Shown here: positions 1-6,634 of the stretch, piece after piece
Layout: every line of letters begins with the position of its first letter
How positions within the stretch are numbered: position 1 is the stretch's first letter
Assembly (NCBI GenBank): GCA_902795555.1
Contig: CADBLV010000231.1
Span: forward strand, 1 to 7,429
Origin: an uncultured Eubacteriales bacterium
GTDB lineage: Bacteria > Bacillota_A > Clostridia > Christensenellales > Aristaeellaceae
DNA: 7,429 nt
Direction: 5' to 3'
Translations under genes and position numbers: made by a program
The notes under the pieces: generated by a model
Told to the model about the DNA's origin: nothing
Database searches by the model: none
The model's input: only the letters and a program-made list of their open reading frames with translations

Positions 1-507
<507 letters not shown>

Positions 508-510
508 TCA

Positions 511-527
511 AAGCGGCAGAGCCGCTT
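511..527 (-). promoter_or_regulatory. Hairpin in PFOR leader, upstream of the RBS
   Basis: A perfect inverted repeat, AAGCGGC and GCCGCTT separated by 3 nt, ends 14 nt before the AGGAGG of PFOR. No T-run follows it on the minus strand, so it is not a terminator itself. Its first arm on the transcript (AAGCGG) is also complementary to the 5' arm (CCGCTT) of the larger hairpin at 539-572, so the two structures could compete. Function is inferred from structure only. Confidence 0.45.
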
Positions 528-532
528 CGCTG

Positions 533-572
533 AAAAAGCCGTTTTCCGCGCAAAGGCGCACGAAAAAAGCGG
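533..572 (-). terminator. Possible attenuator-type terminator in PFOR leader
   Basis: Read on the minus strand, the leader holds CCG, a T-run, GCGC, a CTTT loop, GCGC, GG, AAAA and CGG. These pair as an irregular stem: CCG with CGG, TTTT with AAAA, two T-G wobbles, and an inner GCGC/GCGC. The stem is followed directly by CTTTTTC. A stem plus T5 between promoter and start codon is the arrangement of a premature terminator. The T-run is short and the stem has a small bulge, so efficiency is uncertain and it could be only an RNA-stabilising structure. Confidence 0.35.
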
Positions 573-591
573 TCAACCTCTTTCTTTCATT

Positions 592-620
592 ATTATAGGC
601 GGTTTGGAAGCGGATGTCAA
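592..620 (-). promoter_or_regulatory. Consensus sigma-A promoter for PFOR
   Basis: On the minus strand a perfect -35 TTGACA (615-620) and a perfect -10 TATAAT (592-597) are separated by exactly 17 bp. Transcription should begin near 585, giving a leader of about 100 nt before the PFOR start at 483. Such a match suggests strong expression, as expected for a central fermentative enzyme. Confidence 0.88.
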
Positions 621-630
621 TGAAATGACC

Positions 631-660
631 TGTCAATTTTCGCGATGTTGCCAATTTTCG
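631..660. repeat. Paired 12-bp direct repeat between the divergent promoters
   Basis: TGTCAATTTTCG at 631-642 and TGCCAATTTTCG at 649-660 differ by one base and are offset by 18 bp. The second copy overlaps the -35 element proposed for argS (648-653), and the first lies 10 bp beyond the -35 of the PFOR promoter. The position would suit a regulator binding site, but two copies at this offset could also be chance. No regulator is identified. Confidence 0.35.
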
Positions 661-677
661 GCTTTCTGTGATATCAT
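648..677 (+). promoter_or_regulatory. Promoter for argS
   Basis: A -35 TTGCCA (648-653) and a -10 TATCAT (672-677) are separated by 18 bp. The -10 is preceded by TGA, giving an extended -10 (TGn) element. The predicted start near 684 leaves a leader of only about 40 nt, too short for a T-box riboswitch, which is one common control of tRNA synthetases in Firmicutes. Confidence 0.6.
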
Positions 678-722
678 AGCATATGGATAAGAAAGATTTT
701 TTTCGGAAGGATGGGGAAATCG

Positions 723-2438
723 ATGGATACCATGACCCGGATTGCCGCGCTGACAGCGGAGTGTATGGCCGCTCTCTGGCCTGAAGCAGAAGGACTTCCC
801 GCCCAGGAGGAGCTGCGGGGCCTGCTGGCCGTGCCGCCGGATCCCGCCCTGGGGGATTATGCCTTCCCCTGCTTCCGCCTGGCCCGGCCCCTGCGCATGG
901 CGCCGCCGAAGATCGCGGAAGCCCTCTGCGCCGCGTGGCAAAGGCAGGATGTGGCCTCCGTTCAGCCTGTCAACGGGTATATGAACTTCTTCCTGAACCG
1001 TGAAAACTTTGCCGCGGAAACCATGGCCGCCCTCCGGGCCGCGGGGGATCGGTTCGGCGCCTCGGAGGAAGGCAGGGGCAAAACGATTTGCCTCGACTAT
1101 TCCTCCATCAACATCGCCAAGCGCTTCCATATCGGTCATCTGTCGACGACCATGATCGGCCACAGCCTCAAACGGATCTACGACTGGCTGGGGTATACGA
1201 CCGTGGGCATCAATCACCTCGGCGACTGGGGGACCCAGTTCGGCAAAATGATCTGCGCCTATAAGCTCTGGGGATCGAAGGAAGAGGTGGAAAAGGGCGG
1301 CGTGGACGCCCTCACGGCCCTCTATGTCCGCTTCCATGAGGAAGCGGAAAAGGATCCATCCCTGGAGGATCAGGGCCGGGCCTGGTTCAAAAAAATCGAA
1401 GACGGCGACCCGGAAGCCCTGGCAATCTTCTCCTGGTTCAAGGAGCTGACCCTGCGGGATGCCGCCCGGGTATACGATCTTCTGGGCGTCACTTTCGACA
1501 GCTACGCCGGGGAGAGCTTCTACAACGATAAGATGGAGCCCGTCATTCAGGAGCTGCGGGACAAAGGCCTGCTGGTGCAGAGCGAAGGCGCCTGGGTGGT
1601 CGATCTGTCGGAGGATCATATGCCCCCCTGTCTGATCCTGAAGTCCGACGGCGCCACGATTTATGCCACGCGGGATCTGGCCGCCGCCTGCTACAGGCAG
1701 AACACATACCATTTCGACAAATGTCTCTACGTGGTAGCCTATCAGCAGGATCTCCATTTCCGCCAGGTGTTCCGGGTGCTGGAAAAGATGGGATATCCCT
1801 GGGCGAAAAACTGCGTCCATGTGGCCTTCGGCATGGTCAGTTTCGAAGGCGAAGCCCTCTCCACCCGCAAAGGCAACGTGGTTCATCTGGAAGATCTGCT
1901 GAATCAGGCCGTGGAAAAAGCCCTGGAGATCATTCGGGAAAAGAGCCCGGATCTTCCGGACAAGGAAACCGTGGCCCGTCAGATCGGCATCGGCGCGGTG
2001 ATTTATACGGATCTGAGCAACAACCGGATCAAGGACATCGACTTCCGCTGGGATCGGGCGCTGAATTTTGACGGAGAGAGCGGTCCCTATGTTCAGTATA
2101 CCCACGCCCGCTGCTGCAGCGTCCTGCGGAAAGCCGGAGACATCGCCGCTTCCCCGGACTGGTCCGCCCTGACGGACGATGAAGCCCAGGCGCTCCTGCG
2201 GCTCATCAGCCGCTTCCCGGATGTCATCCGGGAGGCCGCGGAAAAATACGAGCCGAGCATGGTCACCCGCGCCGTCACCGATATCGCTCAGGCCTTTAAC
2301 AAGTATTATTATGAGCACAGGATCCTCTCCGGCGATCCGGCTCAGTCAGCCGCCCGCCTGGCCCTGACGGACGCAGCCCGCAGGGTGATCCGGATCGGGC
2401 TGTATCTGATCGGCATCGAGGCTCCGGAGCGGATGTAA
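723..2438 (+). CDS. argS: Arginyl-tRNA synthetase
   Basis: This cytoplasmic class I aminoacyl-tRNA synthetase charges tRNA-Arg with arginine using ATP. From the N-terminus there is an Add-1-type domain with LGDYAFPCF and LRMAPPKIAEAL, then the catalytic core with INIAKRFHIGHLSTTMIG (HIGH at 136-139), GDWGTQFGKMI, and the KMSKS-equivalent LSTRKGN (Ser380 to Lys383). The DALR anticodon-binding domain ends in the family signature IGIEAPERM. The length of 571 residues is normal and no key residue is missing. An upstream in-frame ATG at 711 would add four residues, but the purine run GGAAGG directly abuts it. The ATG at 723 has a GGATGGGG stretch 6 nt upstream and is preferred. A third ATG at 732 lacks a good ribosome site. 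The gene is divergent from PFOR and appears monocistronic. Confidence 0.97.
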   Translation: MDTMTRIAALTAECMAALWPEAEGLPAQEELRGLLAVPPDPALGDYAFPCFRLARPLRMAPPKIAEALCAAWQRQDVASVQPVNGYMNFFLNRENFAAETMAALRAAGDRFGASEEGRGKTICLDYSSINIAKRFHIGHLSTTMIGHSLKRIYDWLGYTTVGINHLGDWGTQFGKMICAYKLWGSKEEVEKGGVDALTALYVRFHEEAEKDPSLEDQGRAWFKKIEDGDPEALAIFSWFKELTLRDAARVYDLLGVTFDSYAGESFYNDKMEPVIQELRDKGLLVQSEGAWVVDLSEDHMPPCLILKSDGATIYATRDLAAACYRQNTYHFDKCLYVVAYQQDLHFRQVFRVLEKMGYPWAKNCVHVAFGMVSFEGEALSTRKGNVVHLEDLLNQAVEKALEIIREKSPDLPDKETVARQIGIGAVIYTDLSNNRIKDIDFRWDRALNFDGESGPYVQYTHARCCSVLRKAGDIAASPDWSALTDDEAQALLRLISRFPDVIREAAEKYEPSMVTRAVTDIAQAFNKYYYEHRILSGDPAQSAARLALTDAARRVIRIGLYLIGIEAPERM

Positions 2439-2447
2439 CCGGAAACC

Positions 2448-2496
2448 GGAAAGCGGTTCCGCCGTTTCCGAAGGGGCCCCGGCTTTCCCTTTGATT
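2448..2496 (+). terminator. Possible argS terminator
   Basis: Just past the argS stop, GGAAAGC (2448-2454) can pair with GCTTTCC (2482-2488), followed by CTTTGATTTTC. The interior contains the palindrome GGGGCCCC. A competing stem pairs CGGAAAC (2440-2446) with GTTTCCG (2464-2470). The T-rich tail is interrupted, so this is only a moderate intrinsic-terminator candidate. Confidence 0.35.
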
Positions 2497-2507
2497 TTCA
2501 TGCACGA

Positions 2508-2529
2508 TTTTTCGATTTGCATCGAAAAA
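2508..2529. repeat. Perfect 9-bp inverted repeat upstream of the VanY-like gene
   Basis: TTTTTCGAT and ATCGAAAAA flank a TTGC centre. The right arm ends in A-residues and no T-run follows, so it does not look like an intrinsic terminator on the plus strand. It lies about 125 bp before the next start codon and could be a protein-binding site, but no clear promoter lies next to it. The nearest elements, TTTACA at 2540-2545 and TTGACA at 2580-2585, lack convincing -10 partners. Confidence 0.35.
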
Positions 2530-2654
2530 AAGAAGGATTTTTACATTTGTGTAACGAAATATGACAGGAATGCGTTTTGTTGACATTTCCCCTGCCCGGC
2601 GCTGAAACCCGTGCCGCGGCGGATGATCTTTACGGAAGGAAGGTGCCCCCCAAC

Positions 2655-3800
2655 ATGAGCAGGAAACGCAAAAAGAGTAAAGCCGTTCCGGTCGTCGCGG
2701 TGCTCACTTTTCTGGTGCTCGCCCTCTGCGCCGCCTGTTTTCTGATCAATCCCCTGGTGATTGATCCCCAGCGGAAGGCGATCCAGGCGGCGAACGCCGA
2801 GGCGGTGGCCCAGGTGGAAGAGAAAAACCGGGAAATCATGGCGGAATATCAGGCCACCCTGGCGGAGCTCGAAAGCCAGCAGACCGTCACGGTGAACACC
2901 GCCTGGCCGGAGCACAAATCCGAGGGCTGGGATATCCTGGATCTGTCCGGTTTCCCGCTGGAAAATCCGACCGCGGAAACCCGGACCCGGAGCGATCTGA
3001 TGAACAACGGTATGTTGCTCGTGAACGAGTGGCATTCCCGCCCGGATGATTTCGATGAGGCCGCTCTGGTCAGCATCAGCAAGTTCTTCGATCGCAAGAT
3101 CCAGGCCACCGATTCCAATGTTTCCTTGTTTCCGAATGCCGCCGAAGCCCTGAAGGAAGCGCTGGATGCCGCGGCCGAGGTCAATCTGAGCCACTATATG
3201 GTAGACGAGGCCTACCGCAGCTGGGACACCCAGAACACGCTCTTCCAGAACAAGGTGACCAAGCTCACCAACAAGTATTCCGGAGACGCCCTGATCGCTG
3301 CCGCCAAGAAGGAAGTCAACTATCCCGGAACCAGCGAATACAACTCCGGCCTGGCCTTCCGTCTCCGGTTGTATGATAAGGACAATCCCGAGGTGGCCAA
3401 GCCCAAATATTCGACCACGGAACAGGGAAAATGGATGAATGAAAACTGCTGGAAATACGGCATCGTTTTCCGTTTCCCGCAGGCAAACTGGCCCCTGGAC
3501 GGAACGATGGACAAGAGTTTCAAAACGGGGGTCTCCCTGAAGATGAATCTTTATCGCTATGTGGGCAAAGGCAATGCCGCCATCATGCACTACATGGATT
3601 TCTGCATGGAGGAGTATATCGAATATCTCCAGGAGCATCCGCATATCGCCCTCTTTGAGGACGGCGCGCTCAAATATGAGATCTATCGTCAGTATGTGGG
3701 CGACGCGCAATCCTTCGATGTCCAGCTGACCCGAAACGCCCGCTCTCATATATCCTCCCTGGACAATATGGGCGGAATCATCACGGTCTTTGAATACTGA
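2655..3800 (+). CDS. Membrane-anchored VanY/M15B-like protein, probably catalytically inactive
   Basis: This 381-residue protein resembles the VanY group of D-Ala-D-Ala carboxypeptidases (peptidase family M15B), zinc enzymes that trim peptidoglycan stem peptides. A basic N-terminus (SRKRKKSK) precedes one hydrophobic segment (about 10-31) without a cleavage site, so it should be anchored with the bulk outside. A charged, probably coiled-coil stretch follows (about 37-75). The M15B-like core has AYRSWDTQ (186-193, matching the family YRS..Q motif), PGTSEYNSGLAFRL (224-237), KYGIVFRFP and YRYVG (300-304). Family members normally carry PGxSEHxxGLAxD and ExWHxRYVG. Here the zinc His and Asp are Tyr229 and Arg236, and the catalytic Glu and last zinc His align with Lys296 and Leu299. 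It is therefore likely a pseudoenzyme. The start is ATG 2655 with GGAAGGAAGG 11 nt upstream; the frame stays open to a TTG at 2577, but that would put 26 polar residues before the anchor. Confidence 0.8.
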   Translation: MSRKRKKSKAVPVVAVLTFLVLALCAACFLINPLVIDPQRKAIQAANAEAVAQVEEKNREIMAEYQATLAELESQQTVTVNTAWPEHKSEGWDILDLSGFPLENPTAETRTRSDLMNNGMLLVNEWHSRPDDFDEAALVSISKFFDRKIQATDSNVSLFPNAAEALKEALDAAAEVNLSHYMVDEAYRSWDTQNTLFQNKVTKLTNKYSGDALIAAAKKEVNYPGTSEYNSGLAFRLRLYDKDNPEVAKPKYSTTEQGKWMNENCWKYGIVFRFPQANWPLDGTMDKSFKTGVSLKMNLYRYVGKGNAAIMHYMDFCMEEYIEYLQEHPHIALFEDGALKYEIYRQYVGDAQSFDVQLTRNARSHISSLDNMGGIITVFEY

Positions 3801-3806
3801 TTTCCC

Positions 3807-4529
3807 ATGAGCGGCATTCTGATCACCGGCGCCTCCCGGGGCGTCGGAAAGGCGCTGGCCGTTGCCTGCGCCGCCTCCGGTCTCTGGCCCCGGATCATCA
3901 TCACGGCCCGGAAGGATGCTTCCGCTCTCTCGGACACCGTAAGCGCGGTGCGAGAGGCCGGCTGTCCCCTATGCATCCCGGTTCTGGGAGATGTGGGCGA
4001 TCATGCCTTTGTGCAGAACCTTCGCCGGGATTTCGGCCCCGTGGACGCCCTGGTGAACAACGCCGGCATTTCCTGGGTCGGTCTCCTGACGGACATGACC
4101 CCCGAAGAATGGGATCGGGTTATCCGGGTGAATCTGACCGGGGTGTTCAACACCTGCCGGGTCTTTGCGCCGGATATGGTTCGCGCCGGGGGCGGAAAGA
4201 TCCTGAACGTTTCCTCCGTCTGGGGGCTGGCCGGCGCCTCCTGTGAGGTGGCCTACAGCGCTTCCAAAGGCGGCGTCAACGCCTTCACGCGGGCGCTGGC
4301 CAAAGAGCTGGCCCCGAGCCATGTCCAGGTCAACGCCGCGGCCCTGGGCATCGTCGATACGGACATGAACGCGCATCTGTCCGAGGCCGAAAAAGCGGAG
4401 ATCCGAAATCAGATCCCCGCCGGATATATCGTCTCTCCGCAGGAGGCAGCCGAAGGGCTCCTGAAGCTGCTCACCATGCCGGAATATGTGAACGGTGAAA
4501 TCGTCCGAATGGACGGCTGCTGGTTATAG
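3807..4529 (+). CDS. Short-chain dehydrogenase/reductase, FabG-like
   Basis: This 240-residue cytoplasmic protein is a classical SDR, an NAD(P)H-dependent oxidoreductase close in pattern to 3-oxoacyl-ACP reductase. It has the Rossmann glycine motif TGASRGVG (7-14), the NNAG motif (84-87), active-site Asn109 in VNLTGVF, Ser137 in NVSSVWG, and Tyr150/Lys154 in YSASKGG. The catalytic tetrad is complete and the length is normal. The C-terminus ends with the usual VNGEIVRMDGCWL pattern. The substrate cannot be told from sequence: FabG is possible, but no fatty-acid genes are adjacent and many SDRs share these motifs. It begins 6 bp after the VanY-like stop with no Shine-Dalgarno sequence upstream, so translation is probably coupled to that gene. 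Its final codons form the left arm of an intrinsic terminator, and its stop overlaps the convergent permease gene by 6 bp. Confidence 0.93.
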   Translation: MSGILITGASRGVGKALAVACAASGLWPRIIITARKDASALSDTVSAVREAGCPLCIPVLGDVGDHAFVQNLRRDFGPVDALVNNAGISWVGLLTDMTPEEWDRVIRVNLTGVFNTCRVFAPDMVRAGGGKILNVSSVWGLAGASCEVAYSASKGGVNAFTRALAKELAPSHVQVNAAALGIVDTDMNAHLSEAEKAEIRNQIPAGYIVSPQEAAEGLLKLLTMPEYVNGEIVRMDGCWL

Positions 4530-4544
4530 CGGCCGTCTTTTTTT
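4512..4544 (+). terminator. Intrinsic terminator embedded in the overlapping 3' ends
   Basis: GACGGCTGCT (4512-4521) pairs with AGCGGCCGTC (4528-4537) as a 10-bp stem with one G-T wobble and a 6-nt loop, followed by seven T (4538-4544). The left arm encodes the last residues of the SDR, the loop and right arm contain its TAG stop, and the right arm and T-run lie inside the convergent permease gene. Only plus-strand transcripts get a T-run, so it should work in one direction. It probably ends the VanY-like/SDR unit. Confidence 0.88.
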
Positions 4545-5459
4545 CTGCCGCCACAGGCTGATCACCGGAGAAAGCTGCGCCAGGATCACCGCCGTAAACA
4601 TCAGCACGCATCCCCAGCCCTCCCGCGCGGAGAGCCGCTCCCCCAGCACAATCGCCCCGGTCAGCGCGGCAAACACGGACTCCAGGCACATGATCAGGGA
4701 GGCCACCGTCGGATTCACATCCCGCTGCCCGACAACCTGCAGCGTAAACGCAACCCCGCCGGAAAGGACGCCGGCATACAGAATGGGAATCAAAGCATCC
4801 AGGACGCCCTGCAGGGAAATGCTTTCCGTCAGAATCCCTCCCAGCAGCGCCAGCACGCCGGTCACCAGAAACTCGTCCCGGCTCAGCCGCAGCACGTCCA
4901 CCTGCGGCGCGAAATGATCCACGCAGAGAATCTGGCCCGTATAACAAATCGCACATCCAAGCAGCAGCAGATCCCCCTGTTCCATCCGGAAGTCCCCTTC
5001 CGGCATAGACAGCAGATACAGGGCGACCAGAGCCAGGGCCACCCCCAGCCAGATGATCTTTCCTGGATTTCTGCGAAACAGAATCCATCCCGCCACAGGC
5101 ACCAGCACCACATACAGCGCCGTGATAAATCCGGCCTTCCCCGCCGAGGTGTACACCAGGCCGACCTGCTGCATCGTGGAAGCGGCAAACAGCAGCGTCC
5201 CGCACAGCAGCCCGGCCTTTCGCTGTTTCTTTCGCGCCGCGGGAGAAAGGACCGTCTCCTGCCCGGCCTTCCGCAGTTTTCCGTCACGCCAGGCAATGAC
5301 CGGCATCACCGTCAATGCCGCCAGCAGCATCCGGATTCCGTTAAAATAAAAAGGGCCGATGCTGTCCATGCCAATCCGCTGCGCCACAAAGGCCGCGCCC
5401 CAGATGACAGCCCCCAGCAGCAGAAGCAGGCTGCCCCGCAGCGACGCCTTCTCTTTCAT
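4524..5459 (-). CDS. EamA/DMT-family permease
   Basis: This 311-residue inner-membrane protein has the ten-helix, two-EamA-repeat design of the drug/metabolite transporter superfamily. Hydrophobic segments lie at about 9-28, 38-57, 83-103, 109-128, 134-151, 163-180, 193-212, 222-241, 250-272 and 282-301. Family landmarks include the first-helix GAVIWGAAFVAQ, FNGIRMLLAAL, QVGLVYTSAGKAGFITALY and the late LESVFAALTGAIVLGERLS. Substrates in this family vary widely (amino acids, O-acetylserine, cysteine, sugars, toxins) and cannot be assigned from sequence. A serine O-acetyltransferase lies 167 bp upstream on the same strand with no promoter or terminator recognised between them, which makes a cysteine-pathway metabolite a reasonable guess. 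Translation is set by AGGAGG at 5471-5476. The basic tail KKRRPL is encoded by the complement of the SDR terminator and its T-run. Confidence 0.93.
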   Translation of the reverse strand: MKEKASLRGSLLLLLGAVIWGAAFVAQRIGMDSIGPFYFNGIRMLLAALTVMPVIAWRDGKLRKAGQETVLSPAARKKQRKAGLLCGTLLFAASTMQQVGLVYTSAGKAGFITALYVVLVPVAGWILFRRNPGKIIWLGVALALVALYLLSMPEGDFRMEQGDLLLLGCAICYTGQILCVDHFAPQVDVLRLSRDEFLVTGVLALLGGILTESISLQGVLDALIPILYAGVLSGGVAFTLQVVGQRDVNPTVASLIMCLESVFAALTGAIVLGERLSAREGWGCVLMFTAVILAQLSPVISLWRQKKRRPL

Positions 5460-5460
5460 T

Positions 5461-5590
5461 CGCTTTTTCTCCTCCTGTGTGAACGATCAGCTCACTCCGG
5501 CCCTCCGGTCCGGCGTTTTTTCTCCTCCCGGATGAACGGCCGGTTCTCCCCGTCCCTCCGGTCCGGCGTTTCTCCTCCCGGATAAACGGC
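5461..5590. repeat. Degenerate tandem repeat, about 50-bp period
   Basis: Bases 5501-5540 and 5554-5590 are nearly identical, differing by a T6/T3 run and one G/A substitution. A weaker third copy at 5461-5488 (run of T, CTCCTCC, TGTGTGAACG) holds the Shine-Dalgarno sequence of the permease gene. On the minus strand each unit carries a GGGAGGAG or AGGAGGAG core followed by A-rich sequence, but only the copy nearest the gene is followed by a start codon. The units are also rich in CCGG tetramers. The array fills most of the gap between the acetyltransferase and permease genes. Confidence 0.7.
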
Positions 5591-5626
5591 GCCTCTCACG
5601 TCTGCCATTCTGTCCGGCCGGCTGCG

Positions 5627-6589
5627 TCAGGATCTCGGCTCCCCGTTCCGCTGGTTTTCCTGGGATGAATAGGAAACCACGCTGTCCGCCGCCACCGAGT
5701 GCGTCAGCCAGGTGTTTCCGCCGATCACGCTGCGGTCGCCGATCACCGTGTCCCCGCCCAGAATCGTGGCGTTGGCATAGATCACCACATGGCTGCCGAT
5801 GTCCGGATGGCGCTTGATTTTCTTGACCGGGTTCCCGTTCTCGTCCAGCTCAAAGCTCCGGGCGCCCAGCGTAACGCCCTGATACAGCTTCACATGATCC
5901 CCGATGGTTGTAGTCTCCCCGACCACAATGCCCGTTCCGTGATCGATAAAGAAGTATTCGCCCACGGAAGCCCCCGGGTGAATATCGATGCCGGTCTTCT
6001 CATGGGCAAACTCCGTCATAATCCGCGGAATCAGCGGCGCCTCCAGCAGATACAGCTCATGCGCCAGGCGATAGATGGAAATGGCGTAAAATCCGGGATA
6101 GCAGATCATGACCTCTTCCCGGCTCACCGCCGCCGGATCCCCCTCATACAGGGCCTCCACATCCTTCATCAGCAGTGCCCGGATCCCAGGCAGTCGCCGC
6201 ATAAAAGCCCGGCAGATCGCCTCCGCCGTTTCCCGTGCGTCCGCCGCTTCCGAACCATGTCCGGCGTTCTGCGCCGTTTCCGGTCTTTCGCCCCGAAAGC
6301 GCAGCGCCGCCGTCAGCTCCCCGCACAGCAGATTCATCGTGTCTGTCAGCAGCTTCTCTTCCCCGATCTCCGGATCTTCCCATCGAAAACACATCGGAAA
6401 CATCAGGGCCTGCAGCCCCTTGATCACCCGCACCACGTTCCGGCGATCCGGCGGCAGGCGCCGATCCCCGGCGGATCCGGCCGGAGTCCCGCTCCCTGCC
6501 GTTCCGGTTTTTCCGGCATGTCCGCCGTCTTCGTCCATCATCTGGCGCAGCTCCTTCAGCGTTTCCCGGATCGTCTCGGTCAAGGTCAT
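5627..6589 (-). CDS. Serine O-acetyltransferase (EpsC/CysE family)
   Basis: This 320-residue cytoplasmic enzyme should transfer acetyl from acetyl-CoA to L-serine, giving O-acetylserine, the first step of cysteine synthesis. The C-terminal half is a left-handed beta-helix with hexapeptide repeats: TGIDIHPGASVGEYFFIDHG (200-219), GIVVGETTTIGDHVKLYQGV, KRHPDIGSHVVIYANATILG and VIGDRSVIGGNTWL. Asp202, Asp216-His217 and His261 match the E. coli CysE residues Asp143, Asp157-His158 and His193. The loop before His261 is longer than in E. coli (FELDENGNPVKK), as in the EpsC-type branch. The N-terminal half is helical with two low-complexity insertions (about 21-45, rich in Gly/Ala/Thr; about 100-122). 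The ATG at 6589 has GGAGG only 3 nt away; a TTG two codons downstream has better spacing, so the exact start is slightly uncertain. Transcription is from the promoter at 6745-6773. Confidence 0.94.
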   Translation of the reverse strand: MTLTETIRETLKELRQMMDEDGGHAGKTGTAGSGTPAGSAGDRRLPPDRRNVVRVIKGLQALMFPMCFRWEDPEIGEEKLLTDTMNLLCGELTAALRFRGERPETAQNAGHGSEAADARETAEAICRAFMRRLPGIRALLMKDVEALYEGDPAAVSREEVMICYPGFYAISIYRLAHELYLLEAPLIPRIMTEFAHEKTGIDIHPGASVGEYFFIDHGTGIVVGETTTIGDHVKLYQGVTLGARSFELDENGNPVKKIKRHPDIGSHVVIYANATILGGDTVIGDRSVIGGNTWLTHSVAADSVVSYSSQENQRNGEPRS

Positions 6590-6618
6590 TCCCCTCCGTT
6601 GTCATCGTTCCCCATTGG

Positions 6619-6634
6619 GCCGGTTTCAGCCGGC
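6619..6634 (-). promoter_or_regulatory. Hairpin near the end of the acetyltransferase leader
   Basis: GCCGG and CCGGC pair around a 6-nt loop that contains the stop codon of the possible leader peptide at 6626-6715. It lies about 30 nt before the acetyltransferase start, close to its ribosome-binding region. Other short stems in the same leader are CTGCC/GGCAG (6641-6658) and GGGCA/TGCCC (6704-6719), the latter covering the leader-peptide ATG. No T-box, SAM or other known riboswitch core was recognised. Confidence 0.3.

Noticed and set aside
633..2318. A 561-codon open frame antisense to argS
   Set aside because: The plus-strand frame is an unmistakable full-length ArgS. The antisense frame is a by-product of GC-rich codon use, and its translation resembles no family I know.
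2580..2608. Promoter with -35 TTGACA (2580-2585) for the VanY-like gene
   Set aside because: The hexamer at 17-bp spacing is TGAAAC, a poor -10, and other spacings are no better; not strong enough to list as a promoter.
2541..3749. A 402-codon open frame antisense to the VanY-like gene
   Set aside because: The plus-strand protein has a membrane anchor and family motifs; the antisense translation has no recognisable domain and is a GC-rich shadow.
5497..5520. Terminator-like CCGGCC/GGTCCGG stem with T6 on the plus strand
   Set aside because: No plus-strand gene upstream needs it, since the SDR unit already ends at 4544, and the T-run is part of the tandem repeat. On the minus strand, where the genes run, it has no T-run.
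6144..6605. A 153-codon minus-strand frame overlapping the start of the acetyltransferase gene
   Set aside because: It begins 16 nt upstream of the acetyltransferase in another frame and its Arg/Gly-rich translation has no domain; the correct frame contains the enzyme.
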